A stretch of DNA of 64,000 bases from positions 1 through 64,000 of the forward strand of contig JADGPK010000005.1 of assembly GCA_017882445.1 (NCBI GenBank), given 5' to 3'. Origin of the DNA: Solirubrobacteraceae bacterium (GTDB lineage Bacteria > Actinomycetota > Thermoleophilia > Solirubrobacterales > Solirubrobacteraceae). The translations under genes and the position numbers were made by a program. The notes under the pieces were generated by a model. That model did not search any database, was not told the DNA's origin, and saw only the letters and a program-made list of their open reading frames with translations. This document shows, in pieces, positions 18,000 to 27,047 of this stretch. Positions within the stretch are counted from its first letter, which is position 1, and the number at the start of each line of letters is the position of its first letter.

Positions 18000-18905
18000 C
18001 TAGCAGCCTAATGCGTTCTCGATCACGTGGCGGGCGGGGTCGAAGCCGAGAATCGGGATGTCCTTGGGAAAGCCCTCCAGAGCCGCGGCTGGAGCCAGCC
18101 CTACGAGCTCTGCGCTCGCGACCACCCCGTACCTGCGGACGGCCTCCACCACGCTCGCGAGCGGGAGGTCGAATGGCCGCTCGACATTCATCGAGACCTG
18201 GGCCACGTCGCCGCTCAGCAACACGCCCATGGCGCGCACACCGGGCAGCCCCCGCTCGCCGCCCTCGCGGATCAGCGCGGCGATCTCCCGCGCGTCCGCG
18301 ACCGTCGCGGGCGGCGCCAGCTGCAGGTTGAAGGCGACCAGCGGCGAGCGGGCTGCGACGAGCGTGGCGCCCGCCGTGGGATGTATCCGCGCAGGTCCGA
18401 AGTCCGGCCTGAGACCACTCTCTGCCAGCGCGGCCACCCCACCGCGCCGCAACTCCGCACGGGTCCTCGCGGGGCGCGAGTCCTCGGCGGTCAGCTCGCC
18501 GTACAGGAAGACGGGCACGCCGAGCTCCTCGCCGATGCGATCCGCGATCACGAGCGCCTCGGCACAGGCCGCACCCCGCGCGCACGCGTCGAGGTAGACG
18601 ACCGGCGCGACATCCAGCGCGCCAACGTGGGGATGCTGACCGGCCTGCAGCGGATTCTGCCCAGCGCGCGCGAGCACGTCGATCTTCTCGACAGCGATCC
18701 GTGCGCCCCGCAGCAGCCCGTCGGCCAGATCGCCGGGCTGCCCGGCAAGCGTGAAGACCGATCGGTGATGGTCGCCGTCTGAATGGACATCGAGCAGCCT
18801 CACCTTCCCGTCCGCGCTCGCGAACGCGTCGCCGATCTCGGCGATCGTGGCATCCGCACGACCCTCCGAGACGTTTGGGACGGCGAGCAGGATCGGCGGC
18901 TCCAT
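18000..18905 (-). CDS. ftcD: Glutamate formimidoyltransferase
   Basis: A 301-residue single-domain glutamate formimidoyltransferase, which moves the formimino group between N-formimino-glutamate and tetrahydrofolate at the end of histidine degradation. The family N-terminus ILLAVPNVSEGR, SVFTLAG and PHVGALDVAPVVY regions are recognisable. The cyclodeaminase domain of the bifunctional animal enzyme is absent, as in many bacteria. ATG 18905 is preferred over GTG 18908. It is the first gene of the long minus-strand run; hut genes are not in the window. Confidence 0.88.
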   Translation of the reverse strand: MEPPILLAVPNVSEGRADATIAEIGDAFASADGKVRLLDVHSDGDHHRSVFTLAGQPGDLADGLLRGARIAVEKIDVLARAGQNPLQAGQHPHVGALDVAPVVYLDACARGAACAEALVIADRIGEELGVPVFLYGELTAEDSRPARTRAELRRGGVAALAESGLRPDFGPARIHPTAGATLVAARSPLVAFNLQLAPPATVADAREIAALIREGGERGLPGVRAMGVLLSGDVAQVSMNVERPFDLPLASVVEAVRRYGVVASAELVGLAPAAALEGFPKDIPILGFDPARHVIENALGC

Positions 18906-19045
18906 CACACACGAGGCTAGCCCTCCTGCAGACAGCGTGTTCCGCGCGCGCCACTCGCGCCCGGGCTCGTCTGATCGCGCTCGCCGCGCACAGCATCCAC
19001 AGGCCGCGCCGGGCGATCATGCGGCTACACTGCTGCGTCATCCGG

Positions 19046-19119
19046 GCCGGAGTAGCTCAGTCGGTTAGAGCAGCGGAATCATAATCCGCGTGTCGGGGGT
19101 TCGAGTCCCTCCTCCGGCA
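19046..19119 (+). tRNA. tRNA-Met (CAT anticodon)
   Basis: A 74-base cloverleaf: acceptor GCCGGAG (19046-19052) pairs with CTCCGGC (19112-19118), discriminator A at 19119; D arm GCTC/GAGC; anticodon stem GCGGA/TCCGC around loop ATCATAA, giving anticodon CAT; T arm GGGGG/CCCTC around TTCGAGT. CCA is not encoded in full. The body resembles elongator tRNA-Met rather than initiator (first acceptor pair is matched). A CAT anticodon modified by TilS would read Ile, so tRNA-Ile2 is the alternative. Confidence 0.92.
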
Positions 19120-19124
19120 CTCGC

Positions 19125-19241
19125 TCAGAAGAGCGGGTTGATCTCGACGGCTTCTTCGTTGATCTGCGTCGCGCTGAGCGTCAGTCCGCCTGTTCGTTGA
19201 GCTGGTTCGTGAGCACAGCGCGCCGAGGCTAGCGTCGCCAC
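19125..19241 (-). other. Short open frame between the kinase gene and the tRNA
   Basis: Directly in frame after the kinase stop, a GTG at 19241 opens 38 codons that end at TGA 19127-19125, six bases from the tRNA 3' end. The last part reads TLSATQINEEAVEINPLF, which looks like a genuine protein C-terminus with GAA codons, unlike the Arg-rich product of chance frames here. It may be a remnant of a deleted gene or a chance frame. Confidence 0.2.
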
Positions 19242-21281
19242 TCAGGCGCGTACGCGACCCGAGCCCCTCGACGTGCGGCGCGCGGAGACGTTTCGGTTCC
19301 ACTCGACCCAGGCCGCGCCGGTGCGCCCGTCTTCGGCGCTTACCAGGCACATGGCGCGCGGGAACTGTGAGATGCGACCGTCGGGCGCCTCGAGCCTGAG
19401 TGGCCCGAAGGCCGCGGGCTCAATGTCGAGCATAAGGGCTCCGAGGCCGACCTGCGCGGAGGTGATGAGCCCGTCGGCGCCGACCTGCTCGGAGGCTCTC
19501 ACGCTGTCGAGCTCGATGACGCCGCCGGCGGGCGGCTGGAGGTATCCGAGGCCGATCGGCGGTGCTCCGGGGATCCGGAACTCGACCGCGTGGAAGCGTG
19601 TGCCGTCGTCCAGGTGTCCGGCGCACCACATCCACTCGGCCGACCACCAGTCGCGCGTGCCCCACGAGTGGTCGCGCTGTCCCAGGCCGTTCAGGTCGAT
19701 CGTCTCCTGGCCGATCCGCACCGTGCCGCTGACGCTGCAGGGGATCTCGTAGCGGGTGGCTACGCGGTAGGCGTAGGGCTCGCCGAGCGTCTCCCACACG
19801 ATGTCGAAACCTGCAGAGACTGGCTCACCGCGATCGCCGCACAGGAGCGAGGCCGGATCGGCGTGGGACTCGCCCTCAGCATCGATGCGCACTCGGAAGC
19901 GCTCGAGTGCGGACTCGCACACGTGCTCCGCCCGCAGCCCTGGCCTCTCGATCGTGAGTACAGCGCCGTCTGGTAGCGGCGCGGCGAAGTCGACGATCGC
20001 CACGGTCGGGCGCTCGGGGCCGCAGATGAGCGCGGTCAGCCAGCACACACCGAGGTTCGGGTAAAGCCCGAGGCGCGTGTAGAGCCCGGTCCGGCCGTCC
20101 TCTGAGATGGCATCGAAGTACCAGCTCTCGTTCCACAGTTCCTCCGGGCCGGCGGGGTGACGCCCCTCCTCGCCGGGATCCGGGCGCGGCGCGGGGGGCC
20201 GGCCGGAGCCCGACGGCGGGAGCAGGTCGAGGGCATCGAGGTCGAGGACCTGCTGGGCGTAGCGCGCGAGGCTCGTGAGGAACATCTCGTCGCCGCGCTC
20301 CGTCCGCTCGACGATGACCGCCGGACCGACGGTCATGAGAATGCCCAGGAAGCTCTGGCGGCGGTATCCGCTCCAGCAATCCGACCAATCGAACCCGCGC
20401 ACGCCGTGGGCGCGCAGGGTGTCGTAGTACTCGCGAACAAGCTCCTGCTCGTGCCGGCGCCTGTCCTGGAGCGTAAGTGAGCCCCCGAGGAAATAGGAGG
20501 CGTCGCTCATGACCGGGCCCCAGCTGACCGTCTGCCAGTCCACGACGACAAAGCGTCGCGGCGCTTCCTGCACGCCGAACAGCATGTTGTCGAGTCGGTA
20601 GTCGCCGTGCACCAGGCCCAGCGGCGGGCGACGGTCGCTGACCCAGCCGTCGAGGCTGGCGACGAAGCGCCGGCAGACCTCCTGGTGCTCGGCCAAGACG
20701 TGGTCGCCGTAGCGCTCGAGGAACGCTTGCAGCAGCTGGCTCATGAGCGCCTGGCCGAGCACGTTCTCCTGGTTCAACCAGGGAGTGGCGCCGAGCTGAG
20801 GATCGGCGAACACCGGCGCATGAAGCTCTGCCAGCTCGCAGAGCGCCAGCCTGGCCTGCTCCACGGCGCAGCCGGCTATCTGGTCTCCCTGAACGGCGGG
20901 CGAGACATCCTCCAGCAACAGCGTGAACGATCCCTGGTCAGGATCGATCACCGCGAGATGACACTCCGCCAGCGGACCACCCACTCTCGGCGCGAGCTCG
21001 CGGTAGAAGCGGACCTCGCGGTCGTAGACGCCGAGCCCGACACCGGCCGAGCGGCTGTTCTGATCCGCCGAGGCCGTCTTGAGCACGACCGTCGGCGGCC
21101 CAGCGTCCGGTCCCGGGACGTAGTCGATGCTCACGCGGCAGCTCTCGCTCATCTGACCCGTGCCTATGCTCTCGATTCTGAAGGCATCGATCGGGCCGGA
21201 GCCCAACGCTCCTGCAAGCCACTCGCTCGTGAGGTCCTCGGGAAGCCCCAGGACCGGTGCGTCGCTCCTCATCACATGCAT
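19242..21281 (-). CDS. Two-domain protein: APH-type phosphotransferase plus lipocalin-like C-terminal domain
   Basis: A 679-residue protein from ATG 21281 (ATG 21272 also possible; both have weak ribosome-binding sites). The N-terminal half (about 1-350) is an aminoglycoside-phosphotransferase/ecdysteroid-kinase-like fold with the catalytic LVHGDYRLDNMLFG (HGDxxxxN) and the metal-binding VVDWQTVSWG. After a Pro-rich linker (about 360-385) comes a C-terminal domain with WNESWYFD and GQRDHSWGTRDWW, matching proteins I associate with DUF7064/7065 or CrtC/AttH-like lipocalin folds. It is probably a small-molecule kinase joined to a lipid-binding domain; the substrate is unknown. It is followed downstream by the tRNA on the other strand. 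Confidence 0.72.
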   Translation of the reverse strand: MHVMRSDAPVLGLPEDLTSEWLAGALGSGPIDAFRIESIGTGQMSESCRVSIDYVPGPDAGPPTVVLKTASADQNSRSAGVGLGVYDREVRFYRELAPRVGGPLAECHLAVIDPDQGSFTLLLEDVSPAVQGDQIAGCAVEQARLALCELAELHAPVFADPQLGATPWLNQENVLGQALMSQLLQAFLERYGDHVLAEHQEVCRRFVASLDGWVSDRRPPLGLVHGDYRLDNMLFGVQEAPRRFVVVDWQTVSWGPVMSDASYFLGGSLTLQDRRRHEQELVREYYDTLRAHGVRGFDWSDCWSGYRRQSFLGILMTVGPAVIVERTERGDEMFLTSLARYAQQVLDLDALDLLPPSGSGRPPAPRPDPGEEGRHPAGPEELWNESWYFDAISEDGRTGLYTRLGLYPNLGVCWLTALICGPERPTVAIVDFAAPLPDGAVLTIERPGLRAEHVCESALERFRVRIDAEGESHADPASLLCGDRGEPVSAGFDIVWETLGEPYAYRVATRYEIPCSVSGTVRIGQETIDLNGLGQRDHSWGTRDWWSAEWMWCAGHLDDGTRFHAVEFRIPGAPPIGLGYLQPPAGGVIELDSVRASEQVGADGLITSAQVGLGALMLDIEPAAFGPLRLEAPDGRISQFPRAMCLVSAEDGRTGAAWVEWNRNVSARRTSRGSGRVRA

Positions 21282-21464
21282 ATCAGCAGGAACCGATGAT
21301 TTCCGCGACCTCACCGTGACCTGCTCGCGTGCCCCCCGACCGTCTCGTGCGGGTCGCGCCTTCCTGCGACTTGCTCGTGGATATACGGACAAGACCGCTG
21401 CGACGTCGCTCTCCGAATAGACGACCTGCGGTCGCACACGAAGCCGCGAAGCGGCACTGCGCAA

Positions 21465-21950
21465 TCAGCTTCGTGCAGACGTGAGCTTTGCCTGCTGGGC
21501 GCCTGTCGAGATTCGCACGACGTCCCACGCGAGGCCAAGCCGCCCCAGGGCGTCGATCAGCCACCCACCGGGATCGAGTTGCCAGCGGGTGAGGCCGTGG
21601 TGCGCTGAGGTGGGGAATGCGTGGTGATTGTTGTGCCAAGCCTCGCCAAAGGTCGGGAGGGCGAGCCATGCAAGGTTGCGCGACTCGTCGCCCGTGCGGA
21701 AGCGACGGCGGCCGAAGAAGTGGCACAGCGAATCGATCGAAAAGGTCGCGTGGTGCAGGAACAGGATGCGAACCGCTCCACCCCACAGCAGACCCGTCAG
21801 GCCGCCGATGACCGAACCGGTCAGCGCCACCCCGAGGCCAAACGGGAACATGAGTCCCAGGAGCACCCACAGCGGGAACGTGCGGTCGACGGCGCGGAGT
21901 GCGGGGTCGGCGAGCAGATCCTTGGCGTAACGCTCGGGGCTCGCGCGAGC
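21465..21950 (-). pseudogene. 5'-truncated fatty acid desaturase
   Basis: The frame encodes only the C-terminal part of a membrane acyl-CoA/acyl-lipid desaturase: ERYAKDLLADP, a double membrane segment, LFLHHATFSIDSLCHFFG and the third histidine box EAWHNNHHAFPTSAHHG. The first two histidine boxes (HxxxxH and HxxHH) that normally lie about 100 residues upstream are missing, and cspA begins within 130 bases, leaving no room for them. Homology starts near 21950; the first usable start is GTG 21866, giving 133 residues. Without the N-terminal di-iron ligands it cannot be an active desaturase. It is probably a deletion remnant. Confidence 0.75.
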
Positions 21951-22102
21951 GGCACCACGGTAACCACCAGGTTGGCGAGACGGTCCAGCGTCTAGTGTTC
22001 GATCACGAGAGAATCGCCGGGTGATTGAACAGGCATCGGAGATCTCATGAGGGAGCGTCTCGGGCCTGCGAACCGGTTCACGGCCGGCAGGCCCGCAAGG
22101 CG

Positions 22103-22306
22103 CTACACCAGCTGGACGTTCGCGGCCTTGGGTCCCTTGTCGCCGGCCTCGGCGTCGTAGGAGACCTTCGCCCCGTCGTCGAGCGAGTGAAAGCCCTCAC
22201 CGACGATCGCACTGTGATGGACGAACAAGTCCTTGGACTGGTCATCGGGCGTGATGAAGCCAAATCCCTTGTCGTCACTGAACCACTTGACGGTTCCTGT
22301 AGCCAT
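22103..22306 (-). CDS. cspA: Cold-shock protein CspA family
   Basis: A 67-residue cold-shock domain protein that binds single-stranded RNA/DNA and melts RNA secondary structure. [19 protein letters not shown] contains RNP1, and LFVHHSAI is RNP2. ATG 22306 is set by a strong AGGAGGA ribosome-binding site eight bases upstream; an in-frame start at 22357 would lie inside the leader. The 216-base gap upstream, after the acyl-CoA ligase gene, should hold its promoter and 5' leader. Confidence 0.96.
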   Translation of the reverse strand: MATGTVKWFSDDKGFGFITPDDQSKDLFVHHSAIVGEGFHSLDDGAKVSYDAEAGDKGPKAANVQLV

Positions 22307-22522
22307 TGTGTTTCCTCCTGCGTTGATAGTGCTGCGAACGCGGAGATTGCTGAGCAAAGGCTACGAGCGCTGGCACTGCGATGTCGGGCGAATCGCCCAA
22401 CCTGAAACATCAAGGGTAGCAACGTTCCACGGCATGGCTCGGCTGCGTCCCGTCGCAGCTCGCCCTGGAGCCCGGGGTTCGCGCGTCTGCGTGTGCGTCC
22501 GGAGCACTGCAGGGCGCTGCCG

Positions 22523-24082
22523 TCAGTTGACCGCCCGCTCGCGGCCGGCCCAGTAGATCTCCCTCACGGCCTTCTTGTCGTGCTTGCCCAGGCTCGACAG
22601 GGGGATCGACTCGACGAACTCCACAGACTTCGGCGCGAGGACGCTGCCCTTCCGCTCCTTGACGAACTCGATCAGCTCAGCGTCCGTGGTCACGGCGTTC
22701 GCTTCGAGAACGACTACCGCCTTGACGGCCTCCCCCCACTTCTCGTCGGGCACGCCGACGACGCAAACGTCACGCACGGCCGGATGGCCGAAGAGCGCCT
22801 GTTCGACCTCCTTGGGATAGACGTTGAAGCCACCCGAGACGATCATGTCCTTCTTGCGGTCGACGATGTAGAAGTAGCCCTGCTCGTCGCGCACGCCCAC
22901 GTCGCCCGTGCACAGCCAGCCGTCCCGCAGAGCAGCCGCCGTCTCCTCGGGCTTGTTGACGTATCCGAGCGTCACGTTGGGACCTCGCACGACGATCTCG
23001 CCGGGCTCGCCATCGGGCACGCTGGCCAGCGCGTCGTCGGCGCAGCGCACGTCCACGATCGCCACCGGCCGCCCACAGGAGCGCAGCAGGGCGGTGTTCT
23101 CGAGCGCCCGGACGTGGTCGCGCTTGGTGAGGACCGTGATCTGCGCCGGCGCCTCGCTCTGCCCGTAGACCTGGATGAAGATCGGGCCGAACACGTCCAG
23201 CGCCTGCTCGATCCGCTCGGGGCGCATCGGCGCGGCGCCGTACGTGAGCGTGCGCAGGCTCGAGAGGTCGCGATCCGCGATGCCCGGGAGGTCGAGCAGG
23301 AAGTAGAGCATCGTCGGCACCATGAGGGTGCTCGTGACGCGCTCGTGCTCGATTGCGTGGAGGAGCTTCGCGGGATCGAACCCGCCGAGGATCACGTTGC
23401 AGCCCCCGCGCGCCCAGACCGGGAGCACATACACCATTCCGCTGTGGGTGAGGGGCGCGATGTGCGCACTGACCTCGCCCGGGCGCACGTCGAGCTCGAG
23501 CGTGGCCGAGTAGAGGGACGACAGGACGGTGCGGTGGCTGTGGAGCACCCCCTTTGGAAAGCCGGTGGTACCACCCGTGTACTGGATGATGCACTCACGG
23601 TCGGGGTCGATCGCGGGCGCCCCGGAGCCGCCGTCCTGTCCCGTGATGAGGCGCTCGAGCAGCTCGCCGCCCTCCGGCGCCGCGGCCTCATCGGAAGCGA
23701 TCGCGAACTCGATCGCGCATCCTGTGAGGAGCTCGTGTGCACGCTCGGCCATCGTCGCGTCGAACACGAGCGCGCGCGCCTGGGAGTCCTCGATCATGTA
23801 CCTGTGATCCTCGAGCGACAGACGCGCGTTGAGCGGGACGGTCGTGATGCCCGCCCACAGCGCGCCGTACATCACCTCGAGCAGCGCGGGCGAGTCGGCC
23901 ATCACGAACGCGAGCCTGTCGCCTGGCCGCAGGCCCAGCTTCTGCAACGCCCGGCCGGTCTGGCGGATCCGCCCGAACATCTCCGTATAGGTGAGCCGCA
24001 CATTGCCCTGCACGAGCGCCGTCTCCCGCGGGTAGTTGTGGGCACACGCGTCGAGCACGCTGCCAAACGACCTTCCGATCAT
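22523..24082 (-). CDS. Acyl-CoA ligase (candidate beta-keto acid--CoA ligase)
   Basis: A 519-residue ANL-superfamily AMP-forming acyl-CoA synthetase. The P-loop YTGGTTGFPKG, the TGD motif LCTGDVGVRD, the hinge DRKKDM and the C-terminal catalytic Lys in LSSLGKHDKK are all present, so it should be active. ATG 24082 has an AGGAGGAG ribosome-binding site and overlaps the preceding stop (ATGA). It is the last gene of the carboxylase operon, the position held by benzoylacetate-CoA ligase (bal) behind apc1-5 in Aromatoleum. I infer that it activates the beta-keto acid made by the carboxylase; the actual acid is not readable from sequence. Confidence 0.85.
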   Translation of the reverse strand: MIGRSFGSVLDACAHNYPRETALVQGNVRLTYTEMFGRIRQTGRALQKLGLRPGDRLAFVMADSPALLEVMYGALWAGITTVPLNARLSLEDHRYMIEDSQARALVFDATMAERAHELLTGCAIEFAIASDEAAAPEGGELLERLITGQDGGSGAPAIDPDRECIIQYTGGTTGFPKGVLHSHRTVLSSLYSATLELDVRPGEVSAHIAPLTHSGMVYVLPVWARGGCNVILGGFDPAKLLHAIEHERVTSTLMVPTMLYFLLDLPGIADRDLSSLRTLTYGAAPMRPERIEQALDVFGPIFIQVYGQSEAPAQITVLTKRDHVRALENTALLRSCGRPVAIVDVRCADDALASVPDGEPGEIVVRGPNVTLGYVNKPEETAAALRDGWLCTGDVGVRDEQGYFYIVDRKKDMIVSGGFNVYPKEVEQALFGHPAVRDVCVVGVPDEKWGEAVKAVVVLEANAVTTDAELIEFVKERKGSVLAPKSVEFVESIPLSSLGKHDKKAVREIYWAGRERAVN

Positions 24083-24891
24083 CTCGCTCCTCCTGGTGTC
24101 CTTGTCTCTGTCGGTCGCTCGCCGAGTAGGCGCAGTAACGTCAGGTCGCACCCTCGCGGCACTGGCCCGTCGCTCAGGACCACAGCGTTCGAACCCGCGC
24201 TCGCCTCGGCGGTGACCAGCGCGCCGTCGAGGCTCGCGATATCGCTGAACGTCTCGGAACCCAGCAGGGCCGCGCCGCGCCCGCCCGTCGCGCAAGCCAG
24301 CGCGGCGTAGGTGGTCTCGCTGAGACCCTGCGCGCCGACGGCCACCGCGTCGGCCCCAAGCAAGGCAAGGCGACGCAAGATCGGCTCGTGCGCACGTGCC
24401 AGCGCGTCCGACTCGAGGGCGCCGCTGTCGGGCTCCCATACGATCACACGACTCGCGCCCCGCTCGACGTGCGCGGCTGCCAGCGCGGCGACCACGTCGC
24501 CGCAGTCGAACGCGCCGGCTTCGAGGTCGATGTCGCTCTCCGCGAACCGCGAGGCCAGCCGCGCAGCCATCGTCGCCGGGCCGGTCACCGAGGCCGCGAC
24601 TATCCCGGACGGGTATATGCCTCTCAGCGTCGCGGTGAGCTCGAGCGCAGCGCCGCCAAGCACCGAGGCGAGGAGGTCGGCATCGGGCACATCCTCGACG
24701 GTGTCCACCTGCTCGGCCGCACCGCGCGCCTCGAGGTCGAGGTCGTGATGGGTCACGATCCAGTCCGGGCGCCCGAGCGCCACCGCGTCGCGCAGCGCAT
24801 ACGCCCAGCGTGCGGGCTGACGCAGGCGTTCCTCGGGCTGAGTCGCGCTGATGCGCTCCGCCACCTCCTGCAACACGAGTGCGAGTTGCAC
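24079..24891 (-). CDS. Unassigned carboxylase-operon protein (fifth gene, Apc5 position)
   Basis: A 270-residue cytoplasmic protein from GTG 24891, two bases after the HyuB-like stop; an ATG at 24924 would overlap that gene by 31 bases. Recognisable strings such as WIVTHHDLDLEARG, TGPATMAARLA and SRVIVWEPDSGALE have the feel of a TIM-barrel of the uroporphyrinogen decarboxylase/methionine synthase type, but I am not certain of the family. In acetophenone carboxylase the fifth gene encodes a loosely bound epsilon subunit of similar size, so by position this is its counterpart. It overlaps the ligase start (ATGA) and is surely cotranslated. Confidence 0.6.
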   Translation of the reverse strand: MQLALVLQEVAERISATQPEERLRQPARWAYALRDAVALGRPDWIVTHHDLDLEARGAAEQVDTVEDVPDADLLASVLGGAALELTATLRGIYPSGIVAASVTGPATMAARLASRFAESDIDLEAGAFDCGDVVAALAAAHVERGASRVIVWEPDSGALESDALARAHEPILRRLALLGADAVAVGAQGLSETTYAALACATGGRGAALLGSETFSDIASLDGALVTAEASAGSNAVVLSDGPVPRGCDLTLLRLLGERPTETRTPGGAR

Positions 24892-24893
24892 GC

Positions 24894-27047
24894 TCAGCTG
24901 CCCTCGTCCGCCGGCCAATCCCATGAGCCGAGGAAGGGCACGCCCTCCGGGGGCTGCTCACGCCGCCACTCGGCGACGAACTCGTCGTAGCTCTTCCCGC
25001 GTGCGAGCCGTGCTGTTCGCTCATCGTCGCGCGCACTCTCGGTGGCGGCTGCGTCCAGCTCCGCGCGCTCCTCGTCCCAGGTGATCCGGTACACGTTGCG
25101 CGCAACCTCGGGGCTGATGAGACCACGTCGCAGGTCGGTCATGACCGCCTGCGGATCCCGCTCGAGCGGGTCACCATAGCCGCCGCCGCCGCCGATGCGC
25201 TGGATCCAGATCTCGCCCTCCGGGATCGGGGCGGCGGGGCGGGAAGGATTGGTTACCTCGTACTCGCCGGCCAGCGGCCTGTCGGCGAGCATCGACGCGG
25301 CGTCGTAGGTGAGCCCTGGGGCGCCGTTTGCGAGCCACTCGCGCAGCGCGCCGGCGCCTCCCTCGGGCTTGACGATCGTCAGCGGATTACAGCCGCCGCC
25401 ATACCCGCCGAAGAGGCCGCCGGTGACCGGGAACCGCGCGCCGGTGGACGTGACCATGAAGGCGAAGATCTGGCTGCCCCAGAGGGCGTAGGCCCACTCG
25501 ACGGAGGCTCCGCCGCGATGCTTGCCGAAGCCGTGGTTGTCGGGCGGGATGTGGCGCCACAGGCACAGCAACGGGAGCTCTGTCTCCCGGTCCTCGGTCT
25601 CGCCCCAGTCGGCGAGCGTCGCGAAGAACGGCGCGGCGGCGTGCTCGCCGTCGCGGTCTCGGTGTGCCCCGCCGCCCATCGCGTTGATCTCGACGGAGAT
25701 GTTCGCGGTCAACTGGAGGTGCTGGGTGATCCCCCCGTATTGCAGGGTCGGCAGCATCGCGTACCAGGGCGCGATGACCTCGGTGACACCGGGATTCGAG
25801 AACAGCGCCTTGGTCAACGCGGTGTGCACCGTCGTGTTGAGGTAGAAGCCGCTGAGCATCGACAGCGACGTGGGGTGCTCACGTGTCGCGGTCAGCATGC
25901 TCCCGGGCTCGAGCTCGAAGTCGATCGCCGAGACAAACCCGGCGTTGCGGGGCAGATCCGCGAACAGGAAGTTCATGAACTCGTTGCCCACCAGCGACTT
26001 CATGGCGTGTGCCTGCCCGTTCATCGCGCGGTCGATCGCCGGCGCCGTGCCGTGCGTGCGCATGACGAGGCGCTCGCCACGCTTCTCGAACTCGACCGCG
26101 ATCTTGTAGAGGCGCTCCTCGAGCAGCGTGCAGTCGCCGAAGTGCACGGCGCGGTAGATACCGTCGGGCCACTGCGCCAGGCGGCGATGCACCTCCGCCT
26201 CGGTGTTCTCGAGCACCGTGCGCAGCGTGGCGATCAGCAGCTCTGGTGAGCGCTCGCGCATGAAGTCGTGTAGCCGACGCTCCACATCACGGGCCGCCGC
26301 GAGCTTCGAGCGGATGTCGATCAGCCACATCAGCGGATCGCGAACGTGATTCTGGAACATGTTCACGACGTCGCGACGCAGCGTGTAGTCCTCGCCGATC
26401 TTCATCGGCGGGATCCTCAGACCCTCGCCGTAGGGGTCGGTCGCCCGCGGCGCGAAGCCGCCCGGATCGATCGCGCCGTTCTCGCCCTCGTGGACGACGA
26501 CCCCCACCCAGGCGATGTGCTCGCCATCCCGGTAGAGCGGCAGGAGCAGCGTGTGGTCGGGGTTGTGCGCCCCGCCGTAGTGGGAGTCGTTGTGGTAGAA
26601 GACGTCGCCCTCGCGCACGCCGACGGTCGGCTCGTCGGCCCAGTAGCGGTTGATGAACTTGGGTACCGGAGACGCCGCGGCCGAGAAGATGTTCACGCCG
26701 CTGGAGGTGCACAGCGACAGGTCTCCGTCGCGGCTGTAGACCCCGACCGACAGGTCGCCCCACTTGGCGGCGGGCGCCGCGCTGATCTGCTGCAGCATGT
26801 CCTTGGCGCTCTCGATGATCGCCTCGACCCGGCTCTGGGCGATGGTCAGCTCGGTCTCATCGGTGATCGCGGTGAGAGCCGCCTCCTCGCGCTCGCTGCG
26901 CGGTCGGATCCGATGTTCGTTCATGATCTCGGGGTCCGGCCCGAACATGATCGGCTGGTTTGTCAGCAGGTCGTTGAGGAACGCATCGGTTTCCGGGGTG
27001 CGCGGCGCCGGCACGCCCGGCTGCTCCGTGGTGTCGGTCGCTCTCAT
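24894..27047 (-). CDS. HyuB-like carboxylase subunit (acetophenone/acetone carboxylase type)
   Basis: A 717-residue hydantoinase B/oxoprolinase-family subunit. VFYHNDSHYGGAHNPDH (about residues 145-165), DPLMWLIDIRSKLAA and NGAIDPGGFAPRA are typical of acetone-carboxylase alpha and acetophenone-carboxylase HyuB-like subunits. In that enzyme class this subunit carries the active site that carboxylates the enolate of the ketone with carboxyphosphate or CO2. ATG 27047 overlaps the upstream HyuA stop (ATGA); an in-frame extension further upstream is overlap with that gene. N-methylhydantoinase or oxoprolinase is the alternative, but the small zinc-ribbon subunit in the operon argues for a carboxylase. 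Confidence 0.82.
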   Translation of the reverse strand: MRATDTTEQPGVPAPRTPETDAFLNDLLTNQPIMFGPDPEIMNEHRIRPRSEREEAALTAITDETELTIAQSRVEAIIESAKDMLQQISAAPAAKWGDLSVGVYSRDGDLSLCTSSGVNIFSAAASPVPKFINRYWADEPTVGVREGDVFYHNDSHYGGAHNPDHTLLLPLYRDGEHIAWVGVVVHEGENGAIDPGGFAPRATDPYGEGLRIPPMKIGEDYTLRRDVVNMFQNHVRDPLMWLIDIRSKLAAARDVERRLHDFMRERSPELLIATLRTVLENTEAEVHRRLAQWPDGIYRAVHFGDCTLLEERLYKIAVEFEKRGERLVMRTHGTAPAIDRAMNGQAHAMKSLVGNEFMNFLFADLPRNAGFVSAIDFELEPGSMLTATREHPTSLSMLSGFYLNTTVHTALTKALFSNPGVTEVIAPWYAMLPTLQYGGITQHLQLTANISVEINAMGGGAHRDRDGEHAAAPFFATLADWGETEDRETELPLLCLWRHIPPDNHGFGKHRGGASVEWAYALWGSQIFAFMVTSTGARFPVTGGLFGGYGGGCNPLTIVKPEGGAGALREWLANGAPGLTYDAASMLADRPLAGEYEVTNPSRPAAPIPEGEIWIQRIGGGGGYGDPLERDPQAVMTDLRRGLISPEVARNVYRITWDEERAELDAAATESARDDERTARLARGKSYDEFVAEWRREQPPEGVPFLGSWDWPADEGS

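Noticed and set aside
19121-19137. Hairpin CTCGCTC/GAGCGGG as a terminator for the tRNA
   Set aside because: Stem is seven pairs with one wobble, but it is not followed by a T tract.
22523-25126. 867-codon continuous frame as one long protein
   Set aside because: Only the part from ATG 24082 has acyl-CoA ligase motifs; the rest overlaps two other supported genes and reads as Arg/Gly-rich noise.
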